Assembly: GCA_902527045.1 (NCBI GenBank)
Contig: CABZNL010000001.1
Coordinates: 1-64,000, forward strand
Direction: 5' to 3'
Origin: an uncultured Alphaproteobacteria bacterium
Lineage (GTDB): Bacteria; Pseudomonadota; Alphaproteobacteria; HIMB59
Length of the DNA: 64,000 nt
Below, piece after piece: positions 55,708-64,000 of the stretch. The position numbers and the translations under genes are program-made. Each line of letters starts with the position of its first letter. Within the stretch, counting starts at the first letter, position 1. The notes under the pieces are model-generated. The model was not told the DNA's origin, did not search any database, and was given only the letters and a program-made list of their open reading frames with translations.

Positions 55708-56419
55708 TTTTTAAAATTAGACGGTTTACTCTATCTAAATCTTCTTTTGTATCAACTCCCAAAATTTCCTCTTTTACAATAGAAATTCCAATTTTATTGG
55801 TTTCAATAATTCGAAGTTGTTCAAGTTTCTCATCAAGCTCTCTTTTAGTTGGATGTAAGGAGATAAAATCATATAAAAATTGCTTATGGTATCCATAGAC
55901 CCCAATATGATGAAAGATATTTTCATTAACTTTTAATTCGTTTTTTAAAATTCTATAAAAATCTAAAGCACAATTTTTTTTATCAATTAAGACTTTTACT
56001 TTTGAATTATTATTGGCTTCATCTAAGTTTATGAATGGACAAGCTAAAGTACTTATTTGAAATTGTAACAGTCTTTCTTTTAATAAGTTTACATGATTTT
56101 CAGTAATAAATGGCATATCTCCTTGTACATTAATGACATACTTAAATTTGATATCTTCCTCTATTTTTTTTAATGCCTCTCCAATGCGATCACTCCCAGA
56201 TAAATGATCAGGATCGGTCATAACATATTGAAGGTCCATTTTTTCACAGTAATTTTTTACCTCTTGGTCACATATAGCTAAGTACAAATTTTCGGTAAAA
56301 ACTGATACACGATTATATACATAATGGAGCATTGGTAAGTCTCCAATTTGAGCGAAAGGCTTATTTGGGAATCTAGATGCCTTCAATCTTATGGGTATAA
56401 TAACTACAGTATCCTTCAT
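55700..56419 (-). CDS. kdsB: 3-deoxy-manno-octulosonate cytidylyltransferase
   Basis: 239-residue CMP-Kdo synthetase, showing that the cell makes Kdo-containing lipopolysaccharide. IIPIRLKASRFPNKPF (nucleotide loop), ICDQEV, HLSGSDRIGEAL, INVQGDMPFI and FHHIGVYGYHKQFL are typical. Paired with pheA and divergent from a cytochrome c gene, a usual alphaproteobacterial arrangement. Confidence 0.95.
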   Translation of the reverse strand: MKDTVVIIPIRLKASRFPNKPFAQIGDLPMLHYVYNRVSVFTENLYLAICDQEVKNYCEKMDLQYVMTDPDHLSGSDRIGEALKKIEEDIKFKYVINVQGDMPFITENHVNLLKERLLQFQISTLACPFINLDEANNNSKVKVLIDKKNCALDFYRILKNELKVNENIFHHIGVYGYHKQFLYDFISLHPTKRELDEKLEQLRIIETNKIGISIVKEEILGVDTKEDLDRVNRLILKNE

Positions 56420-56479
56420 TAATGCGACAAATATCCGTTTTAAGTGGTATATTTTTAAACATAGACTTCTCTTTTTAAT

Positions 56480-56998
56480 ATGGAAACTAATAAAATTCTA
56501 GGGGCAATAATTCTTGCCCTCTTACTCGCTGCTGTATTCTCAAAAGTTGCTGATATGGCTATACACCCAGAGTTTCCAGATGAACTAGCATACAAAATTG
56601 AAGTCCCTGAAGGAGGTGTTACTACCTCAGTTAAAGAGGATGTAGATATTTTTGCAGTTCTTCCTGACATTACACCAATGCTAACATCAGCAAGCATGGA
56701 GAATGGAGAAAAAATTTTTAAAAAATGTGCCTCATGTCATACTCAAGTCAAAGGTGGTGAAAATAAAACTGGTCCTGCAATGTGGGGCATTGTAAATAGA
56801 AAAAAAGGTTCGTCAGAGGGTTTTGCTTACTCTGGAGCACTAGTTGCTTTTGGAGGAGATTGGAATGTCGAGGAGCTTAATAAATTCTTACTCAAACCTA
56901 AAAAGTACATCGCTGGCACTAAAATGAACTATAATGGTATAAAAAAAGATCAAGATAGAGCAGATTTAATTAAATGGTTAAGTTCTCTTAGCGATTAA
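56480..56998 (+). CDS. membrane-anchored cytochrome c (CycM/c552 type)
   Basis: 172 residues. An uncleaved N-terminal anchor (ILGAIILALLLAAVFSKVADMA) precedes a linker and a class I cytochrome c domain with haem site CASCH in KKCASCHTQVKGG and distal Met in AGTKMNYNG. The GPAMWGIVNRKKGSSEGFAYSGAL stretch is close to mitochondrial-type and CycM cytochromes. It probably passes electrons from the bc1 complex to the terminal oxidase at the inner membrane. Confidence 0.93.
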   Translation: METNKILGAIILALLLAAVFSKVADMAIHPEFPDELAYKIEVPEGGVTTSVKEDVDIFAVLPDITPMLTSASMENGEKIFKKCASCHTQVKGGENKTGPAMWGIVNRKKGSSEGFAYSGALVAFGGDWNVEELNKFLLKPKKYIAGTKMNYNGIKKDQDRADLIKWLSSLSD

Positions 56999-57035
56999 AG
57001 TTTTCATTTATAATATTTTCAATATCATCTGAGCT

Positions 57036-58574
57036 ATGAGTTCTGTGTCATTAGATTCTAGTAAGTTGAAATCATTATTTGGCGCCTACTACGATAGAAG
57101 AATGATACGCATTCTTCTTTTAGGAATAATTAGTGGCTTCCCTTGGGTATTAATTGCAAGTGCGCTCTCCCTATGGTTAAAGGAAGAGGGCCTAAGTAGA
57201 AGTACAATAGGTTGGGCTGGACTTATTTTTGGTGTATATGCATTCAATTTTTTATGGGCACCAATAATCGATCGATTAAAACTTCCTTTTTTAACTAATA
57301 AATTGGGTCATAGAAAATCAATAATTATGTTGATGCAAACAGTAATCTTAATTTGCCTTATTATATGGAGTGCCTTAGAGCCAACTCAAAACTTAGCCTT
57401 AATTATTGGAGTTGGATTAGCTATTGCTATTTCATCTGCAACTCAAGATATAACAATTGATGCTCTAAGAATTGAACAAATAAAAAAAGATGAAACTTCA
57501 AGCATGGCTGCAGGTGCAGCAATGGCTGTTGTAGGATGGTGGACTGGTTTTAAGCTTGGAGGATATATTTGTCTTGAAATAGCTGAGAGACTTGAGATAT
57601 CAGGTGTGGAACAATATTGGCAAGTTACATTTATTTTTTTAATGGCTATTGTAGTTCTATGTAATGTAGGTTTAACATTTATTCCCGAGTCTAATAATGA
57701 GAGATTTCAGGATATCATAAATACAGATACATCAAATTCAAATGTTAATAGTGTAAAGAATGCTGGATATTTATTTGCATCTATAGGTGTTTTATGTTTT
57801 TTAACTGGAAAGTTCTTTGAAAAAATTTGGTTTACGAATGGGGGATTAACCTTTGTTATTTTAGGTGGGGCATTTTACCTTTTCTCATTTTACATACAAA
57901 AATTTGGCGAAGATAATCCTATTTCACAAACCCTCTTCTATTTAAATAATGTTGTAGCAAACCCTTTAAATAGTTTTTTTAGTATTAACGGTTTGAGAAT
58001 AGGTATTGCTATTCTTGCTTTCGTCTTTTTATTTAAAATTGGTGAGGCATTTTTAGGGAGAATGAGTTTGGTATTTTACAAAGAAATTGGCTTTTCAAAG
58101 GGTGATATTGCTATTTTTTCAAAAGCATTAGGTTGGATTACGACAATTGTATTTACACTCATTGGGGGAGCTATCGCAATGAGATCTGGTATTTTTAAAA
58201 CATTAATAATCGCAGGTATTGCAATGGCTGCCACAAACATTTTATTCTCTATTCTCGCCTGGGTCGGTCCATCAAAAACGCTTTTTGCTTTTGCAGTTAT
58301 ATTGGATGACTTAGCAGCTGCATTCGCAACAGTTGCTTTCGTTGCTTTTATCTCGTTACTGGTTGATCGGAGTTTTACTGCTACACAGTATGCTTTATTA
58401 GCTTCTGTTGGAACTGCAGGAAGGACTTTATTGGCATCCTCCTCAGGAGCTCTAGTTGATGGATTGGGTGGTGACTGGGGATTATTTTTCATTATTACAG
58501 CACTGATGGTTGTTCCCTCTTTGATTTGTTTAACATTAATAAAAAATAAGATTAAATTTAAAAGTTTTAATTAA
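57036..58574 (+). CDS. MFS transporter, AmpG-like
   Basis: 512-residue transporter with about 12-14 spans. ILLLGIISGFPWVLIASALSLWLKEEGLS opens with the AmpG-type GF-x-x-LPxxL region, followed by FLWAPIIDR and a Gln/Asp pattern AISSATQDITIDALRIE that marks the PAT/AmpG group. AmpG imports anhydromuropeptides in cell-wall recycling; other members carry acetyl-CoA or other solutes. Context (kdsB, envelope proteins) fits the first, but no recycling enzymes are adjacent. Confidence 0.82.
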   Translation: MSSVSLDSSKLKSLFGAYYDRRMIRILLLGIISGFPWVLIASALSLWLKEEGLSRSTIGWAGLIFGVYAFNFLWAPIIDRLKLPFLTNKLGHRKSIIMLMQTVILICLIIWSALEPTQNLALIIGVGLAIAISSATQDITIDALRIEQIKKDETSSMAAGAAMAVVGWWTGFKLGGYICLEIAERLEISGVEQYWQVTFIFLMAIVVLCNVGLTFIPESNNERFQDIINTDTSNSNVNSVKNAGYLFASIGVLCFLTGKFFEKIWFTNGGLTFVILGGAFYLFSFYIQKFGEDNPISQTLFYLNNVVANPLNSFFSINGLRIGIAILAFVFLFKIGEAFLGRMSLVFYKEIGFSKGDIAIFSKALGWITTIVFTLIGGAIAMRSGIFKTLIIAGIAMAATNILFSILAWVGPSKTLFAFAVILDDLAAAFATVAFVAFISLLVDRSFTATQYALLASVGTAGRTLLASSSGALVDGLGGDWGLFFIITALMVVPSLICLTLIKNKIKFKSFN

Positions 58575-59070
58575 TTATAGAAGAAGACAATTTATTATAA
58601 CCAGCTGTAAAACCTGATAATGAGTATGTAATTGTAGCCTCTCTATTATCAAGAAGTAGTATCTTTATACTCATTTGATTTCCCGCTTTAAAAAAATTAA
58701 CAAAATTTTCTCCAATTATTTCTGCTACAAAGCAAGCACTCTGATTGCAATATGCATAATTTAATTCTAAAGGATCTTTATCATCAATTTGTAATGAAAC
58801 AGGGATTTTTAGGTTTACAGCATGAGGAAATGCTATTTGCATTTGGGTTAAATTATCAGGGTTAATTGTTATTGAAAGATAGCTAACGACTTCTTCTGTA
58901 TTTTGGTCAAATACTAATTCTCTTAACTCGCAAATCTTTTGTGTTTGTTCCTCTATACATGTGAATTGCCAAGCATCAAAATTTTCTTGTTCTAGGATAT
59001 GATTATCAGCAAATAAAATCCCAATTAGTAAAAAATAGACGAGTATAACTCTCATTGAAAAAGCATACAT
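58567..59070 (-). CDS. IalB-family (invasion-associated locus B) periplasmic protein
   Basis: 167 residues with a signal peptide (MRVILVYFLLIGILFADN; the Met at residue 6 may be the real start). The mature part follows the IalB pattern: AWQFTCIEEQTQKICELRE with a likely disulfide, IPVSLQID, YAYCNQSACFVAEI with the second Cys pair, and the C-terminal ITYSLSGFTAGYNKL. The family is common in alphaproteobacteria, where its role is poorly known outside Bartonella. The stop overlaps the AmpG-like gene stop region by eight bases. Confidence 0.82.
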   Translation of the reverse strand: MYAFSMRVILVYFLLIGILFADNHILEQENFDAWQFTCIEEQTQKICELRELVFDQNTEEVVSYLSITINPDNLTQMQIAFPHAVNLKIPVSLQIDDKDPLELNYAYCNQSACFVAEIIGENFVNFFKAGNQMSIKILLLDNREATITYSLSGFTAGYNKLSSSIIN

Positions 59071-59097
59071 AATGTTAATTTTTATCCAATAACGAAA

Positions 59098-60159
59098 TCA
59101 TTGATTTTTTAATCTTAGATGAATAATTTCGTTATTAGATCCTATTCTCATTTTTGGACCCCAAGTAGCTGATCCAGAGCTTACATATAAATAATTATTC
59201 ATTTTTTTATATAAACCATAATTTTGGGGGAATTGGAGCTTAACAACAAAATTAAAAGGGAAAATTTGTCCGTTATGGGTGTGCCCTGAGAGCATTAAAT
59301 TAGCATTATTAGATACTTTTTTCCAAATAGACGGTTTATGAACTATTAAAAGATTGAATAAATCTTTCTGAGAGAGTTTCTCGACATACTCAATTTTTGA
59401 TTTATTTGTTATATTGTCAGAAAGTCCTATTAAATTTATTCCATCTAATTGTAATGACTCATTCTCTAAAATTTTTATTCCAACTGATTTTAAATCCTGA
59501 AGATGTTCTTTATGATTTTGAATATAATATTCATGATTTCCTGTAACAAAGAATATAGGCTTTTTAATTTTTTTTAACTCATAAAGATCATTGATTTGAA
59601 AGGCACTACTATCAATTAAATCTCCCCCGATTACCAAGAAATTAAAGTCAAGTGAATTAATTTTGGATATTAATTTTTTTAATGAGGAGGGATGATTTGA
59701 GCCTATATGAACATCGCTAATGAATACAAAATTAATGCTTTTATTAATAAGATTTGACTCGATTAATAGTCTTTTTATCTTCAATTTTTTAGAGTTCATA
59801 TATCCATAGATAATAGCTGGTATTTGTATAGAGAAAAAAATAATCACTAATTGGTAGTTTATTAAAATTTGAAAATAACTAATTACTATTAAAGGTAAGA
59901 TAATAAAAAAGGATACTGTTCCAATTCCAAATCCTTCATGTACAAAAAACTTTATTATCTTATTTGTACTTTTGGATCTAAAATAATAAAGACAAACTGA
60001 AAAAACTGCTGATGTTGCAAATAATGTCTCATATAAATTTGATGGGTTATCTAACCAAGATGATAAAATATCAAACGGAAAGATAAAAATTAAATATGAA
60101 ATTACAAATAAAATTATTAGAGATATCAAAGCACTAATTATTTTTCTTACTTTTATCAA
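59098..60159 (-). CDS. membrane-bound metallophosphoesterase
   Basis: 353 residues. Four hydrophobic spans fill the first 115 residues. The calcineurin-like phosphoesterase domain follows: FISDVHIGS, VIGGDLIDSS, FVTGNHEYY, and late LLSGHTHNGQIFPF, the DxH, GDxxD, GNHE and GHTH metal motifs. This layout is the YkuE/YaeI-like membrane phosphodiesterase group, which may act on lipids or UDP-diacylglucosamine-like substrates. It overlaps the transporter gene before it by 26 bases. Confidence 0.88.
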   Translation of the reverse strand: MIKVRKIISALISLIILFVISYLIFIFPFDILSSWLDNPSNLYETLFATSAVFSVCLYYFRSKSTNKIIKFFVHEGFGIGTVSFFIILPLIVISYFQILINYQLVIIFFSIQIPAIIYGYMNSKKLKIKRLLIESNLINKSINFVFISDVHIGSNHPSSLKKLISKINSLDFNFLVIGGDLIDSSAFQINDLYELKKIKKPIFFVTGNHEYYIQNHKEHLQDLKSVGIKILENESLQLDGINLIGLSDNITNKSKIEYVEKLSQKDLFNLLIVHKPSIWKKVSNNANLMLSGHTHNGQIFPFNFVVKLQFPQNYGLYKKMNNYLYVSSGSATWGPKMRIGSNNEIIHLRLKNQ

Positions 60160-61006
60160 AATAAAAAAGCATCAATCCTGCAGATATGACTATTATTATT
60201 CCAATATAATTATATAAAGTAGGTAGCTGTCTAAAAACAATCCAGCCTAATAACACACCAAAAATTATTTGAACATAACTTGTCAAGCCAAAAACTGAAG
60301 AAGGAAGTGTTCGAGATCCATAAATTACTGCGCTAATACCAAGACCAGCAAATACGCCGCCAAGAAGAGACAGAAGTAAATGGCTAAAAGTCATTGTTTC
60401 AAAGTTAAACTTTATAGAAAATAGAAATATTATAACACTCACAATCATACTAAAAAATGCTGCTGAATATGAAGACGTTAAATAGTTGTATTTTCTTGTT
60501 ATTAAATGAGTAATAGCTATACAAAAAGCACCTAAAAAGACATATAAAACTCCTAGGGCTGAGACGGTGTTAGTGCCGAATGGCTCTGCAGAAATAACGA
60601 CTCCTAAAAAACCAATTAAAATAGCTAAGACTCTTATTATATTGATATTATCACTTAAAAAAAAATGAGACATCACTAGTAACATTAAAGGAGATGTAAA
60701 TAAAACTGGATAAACCACTGAAAGCGGCAATAGTAAAACCCCTTTTAAAACAAAAAGAAATCCGATTGTATGAACAATTCCTCTTATAACTTGGAAAGTG
60801 TAATTTTGGTTCTTGTAAAAATGAAAACCATGATTCTTACAAATGAAAAAAAGAAGCGGTATTAGAGAAAAAAATGCATTTAAAAATAACAATTGTAAGA
60901 CAGAATATGTTTCACCTAAAATTTTAATGACGACGTCCATTGACACCAAAAAAAGAAAACCAGTAAAAGAAATAGCCGAAGGAAGAATAAATTTTTTATC
61001 TAACAT
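60134..61006 (-). CDS. EamA/DMT-superfamily transporter
   Basis: 290 residues with ten predicted membrane helices as two repeats of five, typical of drug/metabolite transporters. FLVSMDVVIKILGETYSVLQLLFLNAFF and the end of the first repeat (LFTSPLMLLVMSHFFLSDNI with AILIGFLGVVI) match EamA; the second repeat ends in YNYIGIIIVISAGLML. Substrate unknown (amino acids and other small metabolites are typical). Overlaps the phosphoesterase gene by 26 bases. Confidence 0.88.
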   Translation of the reverse strand: MLDKKFILPSAISFTGFLFLVSMDVVIKILGETYSVLQLLFLNAFFSLIPLLFFICKNHGFHFYKNQNYTFQVIRGIVHTIGFLFVLKGVLLLPLSVVYPVLFTSPLMLLVMSHFFLSDNINIIRVLAILIGFLGVVISAEPFGTNTVSALGVLYVFLGAFCIAITHLITRKYNYLTSSYSAAFFSMIVSVIIFLFSIKFNFETMTFSHLLLSLLGGVFAGLGISAVIYGSRTLPSSVFGLTSYVQIIFGVLLGWIVFRQLPTLYNYIGIIIVISAGLMLFYFDKSKKNN

Positions 61007-61025
61007 TTATAAACAAATTGGAACC

Positions 61026-61415
61026 TTATTCTTTTTTTAATGAAACACACTTTAAATCGTATGACCATTTTTTATTATATTCCTTGTAGGATATTGAAAA
61101 AACTAGATCTAAATTATCTTTTATTGATATAGAAGAAATATAATCTTCTGTATTGTAATCAAAAACTAAATTTAAAAGTTCTTTTTCAACTAATTGGTAT
61201 TTTTTTTCATCAAAGCTACTAAACATAAAGGTGTTGTCACTATTTTGATTCTTTATGATATTTAATTGGGTACCGGAAACTTTTTGTTTGCAATCGAAGT
61301 ATTTAAGTGCATTTATTTTTTTATCACAAATACAAGCAAGAGGAAATTTTTCTAAAATATCGGCAAATAAAAAATTAGGAAGAATTAAAGAAAAAATAAT
61401 GATAATATTTTTCAT
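61026..61415 (-). CDS. small exported protein of unknown function
   Basis: 129 residues. A clear signal peptide (MKNIIIIFSLILPNFLFADI) precedes a mature part with four Cys (ACICDKK, FDCKQ, LKCVS) and beta-rich sequence such as DNLDLVFSISYKEYNKKWSYDL. I do not recognise the family. Its placement, first gene upstream of the EamA and phosphoesterase genes, suggests the same transcript. Confidence 0.7.
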   Translation of the reverse strand: MKNIIIIFSLILPNFLFADILEKFPLACICDKKINALKYFDCKQKVSGTQLNIIKNQNSDNTFMFSSFDEKKYQLVEKELLNLVFDYNTEDYISSISIKDNLDLVFSISYKEYNKKWSYDLKCVSLKKE

Positions 61416-61435
61416 AATATTTAATTGTATACATC

Positions 61436-61540
61436 ATGATAAATAAACAGTTAATCACAATAATTATTTTTTGTGGAATTAGTTTTGCAGTTATTAGACT
61501 TTTACTTGAGTCTTTTTTTCCTGGTGGCCTATCTCTTTGA
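61436..61540 (+). CDS. possible 34-residue membrane peptide
   Basis: A 35-codon frame on the plus strand codes for one hydrophobic helix (MINKQLITIIIFCGISFAVIR) with a tail LLLESFFPGGLSL. Its TGA is overlapped by the TTG start of the next gene (TTGA), which supports real translation. No SD was clearly seen. Divergent from the small exported-protein gene. Confidence 0.4.
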   Translation: MINKQLITIIIFCGISFAVIRLLLESFFPGGLSL

Positions 61541-61764
61541 ATGAGTTTAATAGAAAGAAAATCTGGAAAAAAATTCAATCTAGTGGTGATGAACTTCAAC
61601 CCCTTTTAAAACCATCTAGATATCATCCTAATGGAAGAAATGCATATGCACATATAGCTCTTAGTATTAAAGAAAAGTTTGGTCAGAGCTACAAAGATAT
61701 ATCTGATGACAAAATTGATGAGATAATCTTGCACATAGAGTATTTATTGAAAATACCTAATTGA
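61537..61764 (+). CDS. small protein with possible ORF6C-like (antirepressor) domain
   Basis: 75 residues, started at a TTG that overlaps the preceding stop. The core RYHPNGRNAYAHIALSIKEKF, then GQSYKDISDDKIDEIILHI, has the order of the ORF6C domain of phage antirepressors (K-x-FGVSSYKDI-x-x-x-x-FDE), but similarity is short and judged by eye. No DNA-binding N-terminal domain is present. Function unknown; followed by a SprT-like gene. Confidence 0.6.
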   Translation: MNEFNRKKIWKKIQSSGDELQPLLKPSRYHPNGRNAYAHIALSIKEKFGQSYKDISDDKIDEIILHIEYLLKIPN

Positions 61765-61811
61765 ATTAACTTGATTTTTTTTTAATAAATAATAATTGTA
61801 TCTGTAAATTT

Positions 61812-62210
61812 ATGTCACGAACAAAAAGTTTAGCAACGCTCATCCAGCATTATGGTAATGAGAGAATATTCAAACCAAGTGCTAATAAAATCCCAACTGT
61901 ATATAAAATATTAAATAGAGAGGTTTTTAATAATCGTTTAAAAAAACCATTAATTAGTATTAGAAGAATACACGGTGCTCTTGGATTATTTGAGTTTAAT
62001 CCTTATGCTACAAAATATTGCTATAAAATAACTCTTCATAATAAATTTAAAAATTTTCAAGAGTTTGTAGAAATACTGGGTCACGAAATGGTTCATTATT
62101 ATCAAAAGTTAGTGCTGAAACAAAATTCAGCAAAACATAATAAAGAATTTTACAGTTTTAAGAGAAAATTTAAAAAAATAGGATTAGAATTAAAACGTAT
62201 TTACCGTTAA
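61812..62210 (+). CDS. SprT-like zinc metalloprotease-fold protein
   Basis: 132 residues. LGHEMVHYYQ is the HExxH zinc motif, and AKHNKEFYSFKRKFKKIGLEL gives the downstream third His region of SprT-like domains; PTVYKILNREVFNNRLKKPLISI is the typical start. SprT-like proteins of this small size occur both in chromosomes and in phages. The zinc-ribbon C-terminal part of full SprT is missing. Convergent with gpsA, one base apart. Confidence 0.82.
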   Translation: MSRTKSLATLIQHYGNERIFKPSANKIPTVYKILNREVFNNRLKKPLISIRRIHGALGLFEFNPYATKYCYKITLHNKFKNFQEFVEILGHEMVHYYQKLVLKQNSAKHNKEFYSFKRKFKKIGLELKRIYR

Positions 62211-63179
62211 TTATTCATTTTTAAAGCTTCTATTAAGTAAAATTTTTATTTCTTTTTTCGGTGGACTCCCATTTATAATGTTTATGATAGAGTCTATTAT
62301 TGGAAGCTTACCAATTATTATTTTTTTATTTTTTTTTATAGTTAGACAACTGTTAAGACCCTCTATGGTCTTAAAACGAGTAATAATTTTACTTTTACTT
62401 TTTTTTACAAAACTAAAACCAAAATTATAGTTTCTTGACTTATTTGAGCTACATGTAAGAATTAAATCTCCTATTCCTCCAAGGCTATAAATCATATTTT
62501 CGTTTAAATTTAAATATTTTAACATGCTCTTTATTTCAGATACGCATCTTGTTATGTATGCTGATCTGGCGTTTTGACCAAGTGACTCTGCATCAATGAT
62601 ACCTGCTCCAATAGCATATATATTCTTAATTATAGCAAGAAACTCAAGCGTCTTTAAACTCTCTGAGTAATAAATTCTAATATTTGTATCTTTAAAAATA
62701 TTGCCAATGTTTTTATTGGCTTTATGACTTGATAGACTGAGTGCAGTGGGTTTTCCATATAACACCTCATCCGCAAAGCTTGGTCCAGATAAAAAATGAT
62801 AATTTTTAAAATTTAGTTTTTTTGTTATTAGATTTGAAATGAATTCTCCGTTTTTACTGACTCCTTTTGAGCATATTACTAAATTATTGATTTTTTGATT
62901 TTTAAAATAATCTTTGCAAAACTTCTCAAATGCACTGGCTGGTAAAATATAAAAAATATAATGATAATCTTTGGCATTAAAGTTGCCTGATATAGAATTA
63001 AGTTTTGTAGATAATTTGAAATTTTTATAATACTTTTGATTAATTTTATTTGAATTTATTTTGTTAGATAAACTCATGTCTCTTGCCCAAAGATAAACCT
63101 CACTATTATTTTTTGAGAGAACATTTGCGATTGCTGTTCCCCAAGCACCAGCACCAATTACTAAAATTTTTTTAGACAT
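62211..63179 (-). CDS. gpsA: glycerol-3-phosphate dehydrogenase [NAD(P)+]
   Basis: 322-residue enzyme that makes glycerol-3-phosphate from dihydroxyacetone phosphate for phospholipids. It shows VIGAGAWGTAIANVLSKN, SKGVSKNGEF, FLSGPSFADEV, the catalytic Lys in AIIKNIYAIGAG, and GIGDLILTCSSNKSRNYNFG. It is divergent from glpD, which runs the reverse oxidation with the quinone pool. The tail is somewhat shortened. Confidence 0.95.
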   Translation of the reverse strand: MSKKILVIGAGAWGTAIANVLSKNNSEVYLWARDMSLSNKINSNKINQKYYKNFKLSTKLNSISGNFNAKDYHYIFYILPASAFEKFCKDYFKNQKINNLVICSKGVSKNGEFISNLITKKLNFKNYHFLSGPSFADEVLYGKPTALSLSSHKANKNIGNIFKDTNIRIYYSESLKTLEFLAIIKNIYAIGAGIIDAESLGQNARSAYITRCVSEIKSMLKYLNLNENMIYSLGGIGDLILTCSSNKSRNYNFGFSFVKKSKSKIITRFKTIEGLNSCLTIKKNKKIIIGKLPIIDSIINIINGSPPKKEIKILLNRSFKNE

Positions 63180-63352
63180 TTATTTAAAATTAATTTTTAT
63201 TTAGAATAAACATTTCACTTGTATGTTTTGAATTAGTTAGAACAATATATTTGCCCAAGTCAATATTAAACTTAAGAATATTAACTAAAAATGGATAAAA
63301 TAGTTTTACCCTTACTTTACATTTTTAATTTTATATATGATGTTAGTAAGTA

Positions 63353-64000
63353 ATGTATGACGTTTTAATCATAGGCGGTGGTATTAATGGGGTAGGCATA
63401 GCTAGAGATGCAGTAGGAAGAGGTTTAAATACTTGCCTAATAGAAAAGGGTGATATTGCCTCACAAACATCTTCATGGTCTACTAAATTAATCCATGGGG
63501 GTATAAGATATTTAGAAAACTATGATTTTAAATTAGTCAGGGAGTCTCTGAAAGAAAGAGATATTATAAAGAAAATTGCTCCTCACATTACGAAACCAAT
63601 AAAATTTGTTTTGCCTCATGTTCCCAGCTTAAGGCCAAGTTGGTTCATAAGAATAGGTCTATTTTTATATGATAGATTAGGCGGCAAATCATCTTTTGAA
63701 AAATCAAAATTTATTTATCTGAAACAAGAATTTAAAGAAAATCCAATAAAGGAGAATTTTAAAAAAGCTTATATATACTCTGACCTATTTGTTGATGACT
63801 CGAGGCTAGCTCTACTTAATGCAGAAGATGCGATCAACAGAGGTGCAAAAATTTACGTAAATACAAAGGTTATTAAAGCAATAAGAGAGAAAGGACACTG
63901 GTCGATTTATTTAGAGAATGAAAAAATTTTAAAATCAAAAGTAATTGTTAATGCTACGGGTCCTTACGCTATTTCTGTTTTAAATAATACTTTTGGAATT
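63353..64000 (+). CDS. glpD: aerobic glycerol-3-phosphate dehydrogenase, N-terminal part
   Basis: 216 codons up to the window edge. The FAD dinucleotide motif YDVLIIGGGINGVGIARDA starts at residue 2, followed by GLNTCLIEKGDIASQTSSWS, STKLIHGGIRYLEN, LPHVPSLRPSWFIRIGLFLYD and DDSRLALLNAEDAINRGAK, all typical of GlpD. It oxidises glycerol-3-phosphate at the inner membrane. Partial only because the sequence ends. Confidence 0.94.
   Translation, partial: MYDVLIIGGGINGVGIARDAVGRGLNTCLIEKGDIASQTSSWSTKLIHGGIRYLENYDFKLVRESLKERDIIKKIAPHITKPIKFVLPHVPSLRPSWFIRIGLFLYDRLGGKSSFEKSKFIYLKQEFKENPIKENFKKAYIYSDLFVDDSRLALLNAEDAINRGAKIYVNTKVIKAIREKGHWSIYLENEKILKSKVIVNATGPYAISVLNNTFGI

Overview
The window is dense, AT-rich bacterial chromosome with few and short gaps and many genes that overlap by a few bases. 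Gene families and gene order point to a streamlined marine-type alphaproteobacterium of low GC content, broadly like the SAR11/HIMB59/AEGEAN-169 lineages. Supporting signs are the runs rpmH-rnpA-yidD-yidC-engB followed by dapD-dapE, ffs-dnaX-ybaB-recR, kdsB-pheA divergent from a membrane-anchored cytochrome c, priA-atpHAGDC, an Irr-like Fur protein, an IalB-family protein and a DUF1192 protein. The lineage is inferred from gene content only; there is no rRNA here.

Layout. 1-5.4 kb: tail of an unknown gene, an omega-amino-acid aminotransferase, a possible small membrane protein, an unusual aquaporin, katG and a TrpF-like protein. 5.4-9.5 kb (minus): a tightly overlapped folate operon pabB-pabA-pabC-folP-folB-folK. 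9.6-13.8 kb (minus): a Fe(III)-binding protein, a fatty-acid-hydroxylase-family membrane enzyme, a DUF4856/imelysin-like protein and an Irr-like regulator. 13.9-17.3 kb: zinc uptake, znuA divergent from znuC-znuB-zur, with two clear Zur boxes between. 17.3-24.5 kb (plus): rplU-rpmA-obg-proB-proA-(unknown)-nadD-rsfS-ctpA-rppH. 24.5-31.4 kb (minus): F1 ATP synthase atpHAGDC behind priA. 31.5-37 kb: xerC, cysQ, then PAPS synthesis by cysD (with a long unknown N-terminal domain) and a cysN-cysC fusion. 37-40.6 kb: small genes, several below 60 codons, and a DnaA-box cluster. 40.6-41.86 kb: a 1.15 kb segment holding one polysaccharide-lyase-like gene, bounded by a duplicated 5' half of tRNA-Arg(ACG). 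41.87-48.9 kb: panC, the rpmH-yidC-engB run, a HAD phosphatase, dapD, dapE and a peroxiredoxin. 48.9-56.4 kb (minus): glycosyltransferase, truA, fmt, def, recR, ybaB, dnaX, SRP RNA, pheA, kdsB. 56.5-64 kb: cytochrome c, an AmpG-like transporter, envelope proteins, a small TTGA-coupled gene pair next to a SprT-like protein, gpsA and the start of glpD.

The best candidate for something undescribed is the tRNA-Arg segment. A 64 bp direct repeat (4 mismatches) covers the tRNA 5' half plus its upstream sequence. Just inside each end lies a tandem pair of CCCGTAAT-type repeats 11 bp apart, laid out like integrase arm sites, but no integrase is present; the only cargo is a secreted polysaccharide-lyase-like protein. 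This looks like a minimal, non-autonomous integrative cassette or its remnant. Other notable items are the roughly 195-residue unknown domain fused to CysD, the KatG-adjacent aquaporin with NAI in place of the first NPA, a glycosyltransferase that seems to start at an ATT codon overlapping the truA stop, and an operon-like pair of tiny genes at 39.8-40.2 kb.
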